DNA of 64,000 bases from Dioszegia crocea (Eukaryota; Basidiomycota; Tremellomycetes; Tremellales; Bulleribasidiaceae), in contig BCKK01000005.1 in assembly GCA_001600615.1 (NCBI GenBank), positions 1,859,347 through 1,923,346 on the forward strand. The letters are read 5' to 3'. The translations under genes were made by a program, and so were the position numbers. The notes beneath the pieces are model-generated. The model was given only the letters and a program-made list of their open reading frames with translations, was not told the DNA's origin and made no database searches. This document shows, in pieces, positions 35,791 through 46,917 of this stretch; within the stretch, counting starts at the first letter, position 1, and each line of letters starts with the position of its first letter.

Positions 35791-37056
35791 ATGTCCACAC
35801 CTACATTATGGACAGATCCATCCACGGGCCATCGCATTCAGCGTCTCTCCACAGAACCCGGTACCTCGACACTGTACTTCAATTACCCCTCCTTCACCCC
35901 TAATGGCGACTATATCGTCGTCTCTACTCCCTCCGGCATCTCCAAAATCTCCCTATCTACCTTCGAGACCTCCCAAGTCCTTTCCATCTCATCCCCTTTC
36001 AAGCTCCTATTTACCGGAAGAAAGACGCGCACCGCCTATTACTCCCTACAGGCGGACTCGACCCAGGGATACACCGCAAAGACGATCTGTGCGGTCGATA
36101 TTGACTCTGGCGCGTCGAGAGTCATATGCGAGGTGGAGAAGGGCAATGTCCAATCACTTAATGCGGACGAGACGCTCCTCGCCGGAGTCGATATCGACCT
36201 CCCCCCTAATCATCCCCGTATCGCCTCACTCCAAATATCCAAACCTCGGGATCCCCGCTTCGACCAAGTCGATTTCCGAGCCAAATGGCCCGATGGTACA
36301 GATATGTGCTATGCGGATGCGAAGGAGGTCGGACTGGATGAGAGACTGGAGGCGAAGATACCAATGACTCTCTTTGTTATTGATACCAGAACGGGTAAAC
36401 GGCGGGATGTCTATAAATCCACGGACTGGCTCAACCACCTCCTCTTCTCCCCTACCGATCCCAACGCCCTGATGTTCTGCCATGAGGGTCCATGGCACAA
36501 GGTGGACCGGATGTGGGTGTTGCGCCTTGATGAGGCTGCGCAGCCTGTCAAGGTACATGAGAGGGAGATGGGGATGGAGATTGCGGGACATGAGTGGTGG
36601 TCTCATGATGGGCGGACGATATACTACGATCTGCAAACTCCTCGCGGTCTAGTCTTCTGGCTTGCATCCTACGACACCATCACTGGCGAACGCACTCGAT
36701 ATCATCTTAAACCCGAGGAGTGGTCGGTACACTTCAACTCCAGTCCAGTTGCCGATCTCTTCTGCGGAGACGGATCGGACGACAGCATGGTGTCCCATAC
36801 TTCCGGTGCCACCTGGCTGTACCTCTTCACCCCTCGATCTATACCCGATGTGGCAGGCATCAAGGCTCGGAATGCCGGCACGCTGGTCAAGCCTGGGTAT
36901 CTGGAGAGCAGGCGGCTGGTGGATCTGTCGGAGCAGGATTATAGGTTTGAGCCAAATGCCATGTTCTCGCCGGATGGGAAGTGGATCATCTATCGGTCGA
37001 ATAAAGGTGGCGAAAGGCATGTGTACGCGGCGGAGGTGGATGGGGTTACTGATTGA
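35791..37056 (+). CDS. oligogalacturonate lyase (PL22 family), intronless
   Basis: Cleaves short unsaturated galacturonides by beta-elimination, giving 5-keto-4-deoxyuronate, an intracellular late step of pectin breakdown. A single uninterrupted frame of 421 aa starts at ATG 35791. Family features of the seven-bladed propeller: RLSTEPGTSTLYFNYPSFTP, FCHEGPWHKVDRMW (substrate His region), AGHEWWSHDGRTIYYDLQTP, EEWSVHFNSSPVADLFCGDG (metal-binding His region) and EPNAMFSPDGKWIIYRSN. No signal peptide, consistent with a cytosolic enzyme fed by a transporter. PL22 is best known from pectinolytic bacteria. The lack of introns next to genes with 6-14 exons suggests horizontal acquisition or retroposition. 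Flanked by two permeases and a zinc dehydrogenase. Confidence 0.88.
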   Translation: MSTPTLWTDPSTGHRIQRLSTEPGTSTLYFNYPSFTPNGDYIVVSTPSGISKISLSTFETSQVLSISSPFKLLFTGRKTRTAYYSLQADSTQGYTAKTICAVDIDSGASRVICEVEKGNVQSLNADETLLAGVDIDLPPNHPRIASLQISKPRDPRFDQVDFRAKWPDGTDMCYADAKEVGLDERLEAKIPMTLFVIDTRTGKRRDVYKSTDWLNHLLFSPTDPNALMFCHEGPWHKVDRMWVLRLDEAAQPVKVHEREMGMEIAGHEWWSHDGRTIYYDLQTPRGLVFWLASYDTITGERTRYHLKPEEWSVHFNSSPVADLFCGDGSDDSMVSHTSGATWLYLFTPRSIPDVAGIKARNAGTLVKPGYLESRRLVDLSEQDYRFEPNAMFSPDGKWIIYRSNKGGERHVYAAEVDGVTD

Positions 37057-37391
37057 CGAGGCGAGGGGGATTGAGTAGAGCTTCGGCCGGAAGCTGTAGA
37101 ACTTGTAGAGATGTAGGACCTCAGTCTTCAGATTCGCCCCATAAGTAGGCATCTAAGATCTGATGGCAAAGAGGAAAGCCCGCAGTACTTTGATCATATC
37201 AATCACCACGCCGCATCGCCACCTAAGCCTTATCACTAGTGGGATCACCGTCAACATCTACCCCGCATTTCCCCAGATTGCGGCATGGCTCGGCATGCGG
37301 CCTAACGCGGTCCGATACGGCCGAGCCCTTCTCCTTGGTCTCTCCCTCCTCTGCTAACTGCACTTCTCCTCACACGCCATACTCGTACAAG
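37057..37391. promoter_or_regulatory. promoter region of the dehydrogenase gene
   Basis: 335 bp without a gene. It ends in a pyrimidine-rich tract (CTCCTTGGTCTCTCCCTCCT) just before the ATG. No recognised operator. Confidence 0.4.
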
Positions 37392-38657
37392 ATGAAGGGA
37401 GTAGTTATTCAAGGAGTTCGCACTGTCGGACTCGAAGATGTGCCCATGCCCAAGATCCAGGCAGACACCGATGTCATCCTCAAAACTCGACTCTCGGGAC
37501 TGTGTGGTAAGTCTCCGGGTAGGACTTGCTGACAGGCCAGGATCTGACCTTCACGCCTACCGCCAGACCGACCCTGGTACAGGCCATACTATCGGTCATG
37601 AAGTCGTCAGTGAGATCTATGCAGTTGGATCTGCGGTGAAGAACTTTAAAGTCGGAGACATTGTAGCATCCCCTTTCGCGTCCAACTGCGGTAAGCTAGA
37701 CACCCGGAGAATCTGCTGACGAGAAGGGAATTGTTGGTACTGTAAGAAGGGCTACACTGCGAGATGTTCTCAGGCCATGCCATTTGGCTGTCCTAAACTC
37801 AACGGAGCTCAAGCCGAATACGTTCGCCAGCCTCTTGCCGACTCGGCGCTGTTTACCATCCCGCCTGGCGTACCGGAGCATCTCATGTTGCTGCTATGTG
37901 ACATCCTGCCCACTGGCTATAGCTGTGCCTATCATGGACGTAGGATGCTGGATGAGGATGATGATAGGGAGATGAGTGAGCCTATGGATGCTGTCGCTGT
38001 GGTGATTGGGTGTGGTCCAGTGAGTTAGGGTGTCCTCATGTTCTGGAAGTGGCTAATCACTCAGGTCGGTCTATGCTGTATCTCATCCGCCAAGCTTATG
38101 TTTAAAACCGTCTTCGCTACCGACCCTTCACCCCAACGCCGAGCTCTCGCAGAGAAGCACGGCGCTATTGCCCTCCCTCTCGAAGAGCTCAAAGCCGCCG
38201 TGCTCAAAGCTACGGACGGACGTGGTGCGGATGTAGCTCTCGAGTTGGTCGGGAATGAGGCTGCCCTGAAGACTAGCATGGATCTCATCAGACCATTCGG
38301 AGCTGTGTCCTCGATTGGTATGCACATCAAGCCACTGAACTTATCGGGCGAGTATCTGTACGACAAAAAGTGAGTTAGCCAACATCGCTCTTGCTGATAA
38401 TCAGCATCAAGCTCCAATTTGGCCGATGCTCTGTACGACGCTTCTTCCCTGGCGCATTGAAAGTTCTGGAGGCGAATCGAGAGCTGTTCTCTAGCTTCAT
38501 TGAGCACCGGATCCGATGGGAGCAGGCGGCAGAAGTGAGTTGATCCGCAGTTTACCAGAATTGGAAGCTGATATTGCAGTACTACGACTTGTTCGATAAG
38601 GGAAAGATCTCCAAGACGATCTTCGTTGCGGATCATCTGCCTTTGGATCATCAGTAA
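37392..38657 (+). CDS. zinc-dependent medium-chain alcohol/polyol dehydrogenase
   Basis: NAD(P)-dependent oxidoreductase of the MDR superfamily. Six exons encode 356 aa: 37392-37506, 37541-37690, 37727-38019, 38065-38369, 38405-38534, 38580-38657. Catalytic zinc ligands: Cys38 in GLCGSDLHAY and the GHE motif (His58/Glu59). Structural-zinc Cys cluster: NCGNCWYCKKGYTARCS. Rossmann GxGPVG: VVIGCGPVGL. It resembles formaldehyde/glutathione-independent or sorbitol-type ADHs, and the exact substrate cannot be told from sequence. Its place beside the oligogalacturonate lyase and transporters suggests a sugar or sugar-acid. Intron 37691-37726 is 36 nt. Confidence 0.9.
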
Positions 38658-38828
38658 ATGAACGCTAGTCTAGTCAGTCAACAGGTAAAAGCTTCGGACA
38701 CATGCAACTTTTGGGATACTGATACATGGTCCTCCGCCTGCCTACTCTACACCTGAAAAGTCTGCTAAGATCGTACGCTATCCCAACACTACAATGTAGT
38801 TCTTCACAACGTCCTGTGGGAATGAGCT

Positions 38829-41352
38829 TCACGTGGATTGTGATTCGGCAATACCACTCACGTTGACACCCTTAACGGGAGTAAGATGTATAAGGCCCCT
38901 GATAAACGGCGCGCCCGAAGCGGTAAATTCGACATCGGGACTCTCATCATCATGCTCAGTCGCCGTTCGCTTATCCCGAAGCATCTTCAGACCGGTGAAG
39001 AATGAGTGTGGCGCTCGCTCGCTGATGGATTTGGCCACCATTTGTCTGTTGACCTTGGTAATAGCTGGATAAGTGTCCGCTAGCAGACTGAGTAGGCTGT
39101 ATTGTCAGTCAAGAAACGTCTCTGTAGCAGGTTGACTTACTCCATGCCGATCAGAGCGGATTCGTTCCGTTCTGCGGCAGTCCGTATGGGGTAATCTGAG
39201 GGTCAATTGAAGCCTAATGCTGCGCAGTGGCGGAATAATCACCTAGGTAGGATAAGAGGGCTGGTGTAACGTGTGTAATCTGGCGGTCTGCCGCGCGCTG
39301 AAGATCAGCCCGTATCTAGGCAGGGGTGGCTATACGACTCACGAAAATGATAATCTTGGAGTAGACAGAAGCAAAGTTGTCCATGTGATCCCTAACAGGA
39401 GTGTCAACCTCCTGTTGTTTGTATTCGAGTGGAGCGGCGGCAGTTGTTGTAACGTTTTCGGATCTTTGGGCATCAGCGTAGTCGCAGGTTAAATAATTGA
39501 CAAGACCCACGATGAACCCTTGGGAATAGCACTTGAGCTCCTTCTTGTTTTGAGTTCACTGTACCACCTCTGCATCTTATTCCCGGATGCTTGACCATTT
39601 GCGGAGTTGGACGGTACGGCCAGCTGGGAAGGGGATTCGCGCGGTGGCGTTGGCTTGGAGCCGACTGCCGGCTGCAGAGCGATAATCTGTCGAAGAACAG
39701 TAGGTGCCTGACCTTCTTTCTCGGCCTGCCGATTATCAGCAATGTCTCACCGCGAGGATGTAGGCTTACCGCAGACAGAACATCCTGACTGAACTCCAGT
39801 CGGGTAGATTCAAAGCTCGATTGACCTCGCCCTTTGGCAGACATACCTGTCAGAGCCTCAAAAGTCTCGCGCGAAGTGAGAGCACGATTAACCTGCAGAT
39901 TGAGTCCTGCGCCATCGAAATGACTCACGTTGATCTGAGCTCCCATGAAATAATCGATCTCTCCGGCAGCATTTCGCAGTGGTATCTTGGCATTAGTAAA
40001 GTCGCATATCTGAGCGTACCATAGTCAACACTGCATCGTCAGCGGGATATGGTATCAAGACTTACAATTCCAGAATGGTCGACCTGTACGAGAGTAGTTC
40101 AACAGTAGAGATGTGTGTTCTTTGCCCGCATTTATCGCTTCTGGAATAGTCAGCAAATTTCGGAAAGGTAGACTTACCCCTCAATAGCCGCACAGCCTCA
40201 GGATCCGTCCCTGGCCCTTGCAAGAATCGACAATTGCGCCCTACCAATCGACTTCTCGGGTATTCGGACAACTCGCAGAAGCCGTCAGAGACGTATACAA
40301 GCTACGTCGTCAGGTTGCGCTTTCGGATCGAAGATGAGGACTCACTGGACAATCACGCTGTCGAGGATCGGCAAGACCTAAAACATGAGCACAGAATCAA
40401 GCATAGCTTACAGAAAATCTCTCCCAGATCTCCACGGTCGGCTAGATCGGGCAGAGCTCCAAGACACGCGCCGGCCTGCTCAGACTGATCATCAGCGATG
40501 TTTCGATATACACGTACTATTTTGCCCGAGATGAAACGCCTGAACTCCCTAGTATACAGCCGGCTCAGCACCTCATCTTCCGCCGTACTCATCGCCAGAA
40601 CAGCAGAAGATAGGGCGGGCAGGCATTGTGATGGACTGGCCGAGAAACTGACTGTCAGCGATGATTCAGCCTGGACATACCCTTGGAATGCGGCATCGCC
40701 TCCGGATTGCCGGAAATAGGTGGCATCTAAACCAAGACTGATTGCCTGTCATATCAGCATCGCGAGTTGAGGATGACTCACTTTCACCTCCTGCATGAGA
40801 ATCATCTGGGCCCGAACGTCTTTGTAGTACCGCAGCAAAGTTATCGATCCAGGTTGTCCCTCCTCCTTGACCCACTCGGTGAATCTTTCCATGCCCATCT
40901 ATATGTCAGCAAGCACTCCCACAATTGACGAGGAACGTACAGGGGCGTTCAGCAGCTCGCGCATCTTCTCTCTGGTCACGAGATCCAGCATCTCCCGCTC
41001 TTGTTCTGGCTGTACGCGAGAATTCGGTTCTTTCTTGTCAGCAAAGACCGCTTGATCGTGACGTATTAAGACACTTACCACTTGTGCGCCCTTGGTCGGA
41101 GACGCTTAGATCAGGAAAGTTTGGGATGTCCATCACTTCCGAAAGTGTCATCTCCTGTTTGTCCTGCCATGACGTGAAATCCGATCCGAGGAGGCGGACA
41201 GAAGGAGCTTCTCCATCACCATGAGGCGGAATGGTATCGAGGGGTGAGGCATTGGTGAGTCGCTTCTCTGAAGCGATACCATTGCCAATGCGAGCCCCCT
41301 CGGCAAATTTTCCTCCACTGCTGACTGACTCTGGCGCGGATGTTGTCGACAT
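38829..41352 (-). CDS. RGS-LOV-type flavin photoreceptor
   Basis: Blue-light sensor candidate. Fourteen exons encode 661 aa: 41352-41079, 41029-40941, 40898-40782, 40745-40412, 40377-40346, 40301-40178, 40140-40066, 40030-40020, 39985-39770, 39725-39511, 39463-39343, 39297-39243, 39195-39141, 39096-38829. Residues about 90-260 are helical and match the outline of an RGS domain (MGMERFTEWVKEEGQPGSI, LLRYYKDVRAQM; end LYTREFRRFISGKIVRVY). The LOV domain (about 270-400) is clear: CPLVYVSDGFCELSEYPR, GRNCRFLQGPGTDPEAV with the adduct Cys about 306, INAGKEHTSLLLNYSRTGRPFWN, and EIDYFMGAQINVS. A third, PAS-like part follows (QITHVTPALLSYLG, ALIGMDLLSLL). Introns of 34-37 nt and an 11-nt exon are present. 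The C-terminus could extend across a GTGAGT just before the stop. Confidence 0.85.
40020..40030 (-). other. 11-nt microexon inside the LOV domain
   Basis: Preceded by branch CTGAC and GATGCAG, followed by donor GTACGC. It supplies LLTM in RPFWN-LLTM-IPLRNAAG, the conserved WNLL strand of LOV domains. The next intron (39986-40019) is only 34 nt. Confidence 0.8.
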
Positions 41353-41929
41353 GGCTTCGATCGTTTTCTAGGCAGGCAAAAGTGGGCCTGGTACGAATCG
41401 ATAGATGATTGAGTGACCGCCGAGTAGCTGATGTAGTACAATCAACACGAGCCGAGACGATACGCCAGATGTAGATGTACGGATGGTCTATCTGTCATCC
41501 GCGCTGTTGAGAGTGTCGAGAGTCAACAAATCACCCCTTGTGGCAATGATGCATCCATCCGAGAATCCCGACAGTGACGGCATGCGTACGGCAGGTGGCT
41601 GGTCGGTGATCGTCAGGCACGGGAAGAGAAGCTCCTCATCCGGATGTCCATCTTGCTCCTTCTTGGTACCCAGACTTACCCAGAGGATACGACGTAGGCT
41701 CTACTCTGGCAACTCCGGGAAAATCGGTACTTGGCGTGTGTATGCCCAAAATGCAACAGCTGTATAAAATGTGTGGTCCGCTGCTTTGCTTTTCGAGACT
41801 TATGCCTTCAGCTTTCGATCGCGAGATCCGAGTCCTTGAGCTGAATCAAGCACGCAATGTAGCCATGAGAAGTCGGACTACAAAATATTGGAACATGACT
41901 CCCCTTCAAAGTTATATAAGTTGCTCATA
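41353..41929. other. intergenic region upstream of the LOV gene
   Basis: 577 bp between the LOV protein start (minus) and the stop of the next minus-strand gene. It should hold the LOV promoter. GATGTAGATGTACGGATGG near 41469-41487 is the only conspicuous low-complexity stretch. No coding frame is supported. Confidence 0.4.
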
Positions 41930-44207
41930 TCATGCAGCCCCTACTCTCTGTGCCTCCCTCAACAGCACACCTCCAACCTCGCCCAGAGTCTCCACCACCT
42001 GAATCCCTGCATCCTGCCAACACTGCTTTTTGCTCCTCGCAGTCTCCGCCGGGTCCCACCAGACTGCTCCAGCATGCCCGTACATCAAACCCCTCTCCGT
42101 CTGTACCCCAGCGACAAAGCCAACCACCGGCTTCGGTACTGCCCCACTCGGCAAAGACGCCAGATACGCCTTGTAGACCTCGGCAACTTCCTCTTCCATC
42201 TGCCCGCCAACCTCTCCAATGACGCAGATAACCTTGCTGTGGTCGTCCGCCAGCATGAGTGAAAGCGCTTCGTGTGTGCGAGTACCGGGGAAGGGGTCTC
42301 CACCTAGGCCGAAGACAATGGACTGGCCAAGACCCAGGGCGGTGGTCTGCGCTGCGAGTTCGTATGATATCGTACCGGATCGAGAAGCCAGGCCTTTGGC
42401 GTCAGCGACACATTATGTCAGTAAGCTAAAAAGACTGACCGACGCATCCAGGGGCATGAACAGCTAGTGGCTGAATACCCAATTTGACTTTAGCGTGAGG
42501 TATGATCATCCCTGGGCAATTTGCTCCGATGAGTCTGGATTTCCCCTGACTGCGCAACGCAGCTTGTATCTGATCTAATGAGCTGTGAAGTTAATGGCAG
42601 TAGCATGCACTTACTCTAAGTTGATCGTGTGTTGGTACGCCCTCCGCATACGCGACAATGAGTGGGACCTCAGCCTCGATACACTCGATGATCGAGTCAG
42701 CGGCGAGTTTGGCGGGGACAAAGACGGACACAACATCGGGGCTCAGCTCGGCCTGGGCATCGCGTAGGGACGAGAATACAGGCTTTGAGAGGAAAGTCTG
42801 ACCACCCTTGTTGGGTGAGGTGGCGCCGATGATGTTGGTTCCGAATTTCTGAGCGATGGAATTATGGAACAGAGACTGAGTCATTAGCCCACGCTGCAGT
42901 AAAGGGAGATTTCCAAACTTACAGCTTTCCCAGTGCCCATAATCAGAATCTTGGAACCCTCCTTCACCATTATATTTCCCGCGGTCTTCTCATATTGCCC
43001 ATCCTGACTGAAGATGACAGGCGAGAGCGTTGCAGTAGGTTGGACTTCGGGGGAAGAGACAGAGGTGGCGACTGAGGCGGATAATGTGGCAAGGCGAGTA
43101 GCTTCGGTAGCGGCAGCTTTGAGATCGGGAATATACTGAATATTGTCCAGGTCTGTTGCGCCGTTGATCTGGACTATCAGCAAGCTTCGACAAAGGTGTA
43201 CTTGTAGAGACTCACAATATCCCTCGCTTCATTCTCGCCCGTACCCCTAAGACGGACAACAAACGGCGGTGAAGGAAGACCTGCTTCTTTCCGCTCTCGC
43301 AAAAATCGCACAAGTCCATCGGCGATTAGCTCCTGAACTGATCAGTAAAGCTCACCGACATGCCAGAAATATACGTACAGTTCGTGTCAGGCCACCAAAA
43401 GTGTTGACAAAAGCCACATCCACGTCGGGATCATTCATCAACACGTCCAGTGCGGCCCTCACATTCGCCTCGCTGGCTCCACCTCCGCCATCTAGGAAAT
43501 TTGTCGGCTTTCCCCCGACAACATTCAAAACATCCATAGTCGACATGGCTGATCCAGCTCCGTAGCCGTAACAGCCGATGTTTCCCCCTCTTCTAGATTT
43601 GTGGTAGAACAGTCCGCCTTTAGCGGCCTGAGCTTCGAGAGGATGAGTCTGGGAATGGTCGGACATCTCCAAGAGGTGTGGCTGGCGATGCGTTGCAAAA
43701 GGATCTGCCTGAGCGGCTACATCTGTCCTAGAGTTTGTCAGATCCACTACTCAAACAGAGAATTGAGTATACTCACAACTCAATCGCACCGTCCGTGGAA
43801 CTCAACGTCCCTCTTAGACGCAAGAGATCGTTGATCCGCCATGACTCCCACATCCCTTGGATCACATCTGCTCCATGCTTCGCGCTATCGAAACCCAGCT
43901 CCTTGAGGCGAGCCTCGACATCTGGCGGTATTGTTGGGCTGGAGACATCCAGATTGACATGAGATTGGGCACCGCCATTACGACTCAGCTCGACTCGAGC
44001 TGTATTACTCTGACGCGAGGCATAGATGTGAGCCGTGCAGGTATCGCTGCTTCCAGTGACAGCTGATGCAAGATCCTACGCGGTCAGAGGAGGGTCTTAA
44101 TCGAGACTTACCTTTACTTTGCGAATGAGACCGCTCGCGGCGGAGGACTGGAGGTGATATTGTCTTCTGATTAGCTGTCGAGTAGGCTGAGCGATTGAAC
44201 GTCTCAT
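41930..44207 (-). CDS. fused succinyl-CoA-ligase-like protein (beta C-terminal part plus alpha), mitochondrial
   Basis: Eight exons (44207-44112, 44075-43777, 43727-43379, 43332-43216, 43168-42923, 42875-42615, 42569-42440, 42393-41930) encode 653 aa. The N-terminus MRRSIAQPTRQLIRRQYHL is a typical mitochondrial presequence. Residues about 130-300 match the C-terminal half of the beta subunit (GNIGCYGYGAGSAMSTMD, VGGKPTNFLDGGGGAS, DVAFVNTFGGL). Residues about 375-653 match the alpha subunit (GATSPNKGGQTFL, AEVPLIVAYAEGVP, LIGANCPGMI, SRSGTISYELAAQTTALG, GGDPFPGT, VIGEVGGQMEE, and the phospho-His motif GLMYGHAGA). The ATP-grasp part is too short by about 110 residues and lacks the usual EINPL. 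Function as a normal ligase is therefore doubtful. ATP-citrate lyase has the same beta-alpha order but also a citrate-synthase part, absent here. Confidence 0.85.
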
Positions 44208-44621
44208 TGCAGAAATAGGGGAGACGAGCTTGTGAAGTTAGAGTATGGATGATATAGCTACTTATAGCACATAAGTGGAGGTGTCGGCTGTCTGCGAACC
44301 GGCCTTTGTCGGCCGTCTAAGACAATATCGATTCTGCGATGATCGGCCGAAACGCCTGCAGGAAGCAGTTTGAGCTGTTGCGCTAGTGAGCGCAATTCAA
44401 GGATCACCAGAGGAGAGCATCCATGCATGCACATGGGGTCAATGTTGGATAGATGCACCGTATAGTACAGCCTGAGGACACTTTTTGGCTCAGCCAATCT
44501 GGGTGGGAGCGATGTCGGCCCGGAATCCGGCGCTTTGCCACGTGGCATCCTGACTCGGTTGTTGCGCCAAATTCGCCAATCAATGCCACCCTCTTCCCAT
44601 CTCACCCATATCAACTACTCA
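44208..44621. promoter_or_regulatory. divergent promoter region
   Basis: 414 bp between the mitochondrial ligase-like gene (minus) and the Zn2Cys6 factor (plus). An in-frame ATG at 44535 could lengthen the latter by 29 residues. No other signal recognised. Confidence 0.4.
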
Positions 44622-46917
44622 ATGTCTGATCAGCTCTTCGGCTACGGCAATGCCAATAACAGTAACGGTGGCGATGGATCGCACTCTCACTCCAATTTGA
44701 ATGAGGCGGGTAGAGCGATACCAGGAAAGAAAACTCGCTCCAAGCAGGGCTGCCTTGTGTGCCGCGCAAGGAGGGTCAAATGCGATTATGGTCAGTTTTC
44801 CCCACTCATCACCACCGGGACCTCTGACTGATTCTGACAGCTAGGCCACAATGTGAAAGATGCCTGAAGCACGGCTCTGAGGTAGGCGGTCTCCGACTGA
44901 TGAACGCTGGGAATCCGCTGACAAAGTAGTGCAAATACTCGGAGATCAAGCCGTATGACCCTGTCGCGGTGTCAACAGCGCTCGCCCGTCGACACAAGAA
45001 GCAGCCAGGCCCTACCTCCTCACATAATGCTTTGATGCAGCTCGCGCAGACTCCATCGTCCAATGATGGACGAACTCCCCGTGGGCATGCGGCGACTGCC
45101 CAAAGCGACTTGGACAGTCGGGCTGGACCCAGCTTCAGTATGACGGATGTTGATTACATGCCGACTGGAAGATCAGCTACTAGCGCTGGCCGAGAAGAGG
45201 AGGCAATGAACATCCCTCCAGTCTTCACCATCGAAGAGCTCATGACGTTCTTCCGCCAGACGCAGATGGGCTCCTACTACCGACAACCTATCGAACCGCC
45301 AGACTTTTTAAAGCCAATTTTTCCTGACCCCGATGATCTGCGATGTGTAAGCCCGGCGAACTAGGTGGGACTGACCAGCAGTTCCACCACTGCGTGACCT
45401 ACTCTTTCTCCATTTGCGTCACTCGTGAAGAATTCAACCCCTGGGTCCAACATATCGCTCCGCTCTTCCTCTTTCGCGATGGCAACTCACCCATGTGTGC
45501 CGAGGCGATCAGGTTTGCCATGCTCAGTACCGGAGCTGCGCATCTATCCTAGTGAGTTTACTTAGCCCACTTTGAGCGCGGAAGCTGATCATCCCTAGTC
45601 TGGATTACCGGAATCCATCCACCGAAAATGATGGCAGTCACTGGAGGCATCTTTCTGAGCGTTACCGTATGCAGGCGATCCGTCTACTTCGCCAAGCCAC
45701 AAATTTCGAGCATGAATTTCTGTCCGACTCATTCTTGGGAGCCACCTCGATGTTGCTCATTGCAGATGTGAGTATTTTGCTCAATTCTCGTACTTAAGCT
45801 AACTTTGCAGATCTTGTCGACTCGTCTACAATGGCGGGAGATCCATCGTATGGTCCGGAATAGTGTAATACGCCGAGGAGGTCTGTCTGTGATGCTGTTT
45901 GGTCGAGATAGAGTGGCGCCGGAAACGCCGAGCTCTCTCAGGAAATATTTGGCTGAGCAGGTGGCCTTCGTGGAGCTCATGGGTATGTTTACTCATCTTT
46001 CCTTGGGACTTTGCTAATTCATACAGCCGCGCATGTATGTCGGGAAGTACCACTCCTCATGCTGGGTGATTTGGGCTGGTTCGACAAGCTCGGCGAGCTG
46101 GCTGTGGAGGACAATATGGTGAGTCATACTATCTGAGCCTACATCGCAATCGCATATTTGGGTGCAGAGCTGATCATTAGGCGGAGTCCATCGAGGCCAC
46201 TTTCGGCGTACATCGCTCCATCTTCCACCTCACCACCAGCACGGCGATCTACCTCGGTCGAGCTGCCAGGGACCGTACGAACGAGTACTACCTTCTCGCC
46301 CCACCCTCTTCGGCACCTCATCCTCTCCCTCCCCAAACGACGGAATCGGGCCAGAAAGTCCTTCTCGATCTACAAGCTTGGCGAACAACTGCACTACCAG
46401 CACTGGCGAATGCGATCGATCCCAGGACGTACACTGGCAGTATGGCGTATTGGCATGCTTGTATGATCTTGCTGTTGAGGGATTTGGAGGGCAAGAGGAG
46501 GGGAGATGAGGCGGTGCAGGAGAGTGCAAGGGAGGTGGTCAGGCTTGGGACTGAGGCGGGGGATAAAGTGGAGTTTATGATGTTTGTGAGTTGCTGATTT
46601 GCTTTGCGGTCTCCTAGAAGGGGTCGAATGGGGGGATGTTATGTTGGAGCAATTCGGATCAGTCCCACCTACTCGAAGAAATTAAGCTGATCGTCCAGCC
46701 CCTCATGGTCGCTTCCTCTGTCCTGCTCGAAAACTCTCTTCGCTCCGATGCCCGAGAGCTCTTCAAGACTTTCCAGTATCAATGCTGCTTTGAGGCAGAG
46801 GGGACTTTAAGGGTTGTTGAGGAAGTGTGGAAGCGGGTGGATGAAGGCCGGGACGAGGAGGCGTGTGGGTGGAGTGAGGTCATGCTGGAAATGGGCATGC
46901 CGCTCTTGTTAGGCTGA
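44622..46917 (+). CDS. Zn2Cys6 fungal transcription factor
   Basis: Nine exons (44622-44790, 44841-44881, 44930-45346, 45379-45551, 45599-45767, 45811-45982, 46027-46118, 46181-46585, 46618-46917) encode 645 aa. The binuclear zinc cluster is complete once spliced: GCLVCRARRVKCDYARPQCERC, then LKHGSECKY (C-x2-C-x6-C-x5-C-x2-C-x6-C), with two introns inside it. The remainder is a Fungal_trans_2-type regulatory region: FHHCVTYSFSICVTREEFNPWV, AMLSTGAAHLS, FLGATSMLLIADILST, and a C-terminal GGMLCWSNSDQ. Two introns (45347-45378 and 46586-46617) are exactly 32 nt. Target genes are unknown; nearby candidates are the ligase-like gene (divergent) and the sugar block. Confidence 0.9.

Noticed and set aside
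40647..40681. Intron-like GTATGT...CTGACAG segment of 29 nt in the LOV gene
   Set aside because: Splicing it out brings a stop within about 20 codons, while reading through keeps the RGS-like region open.
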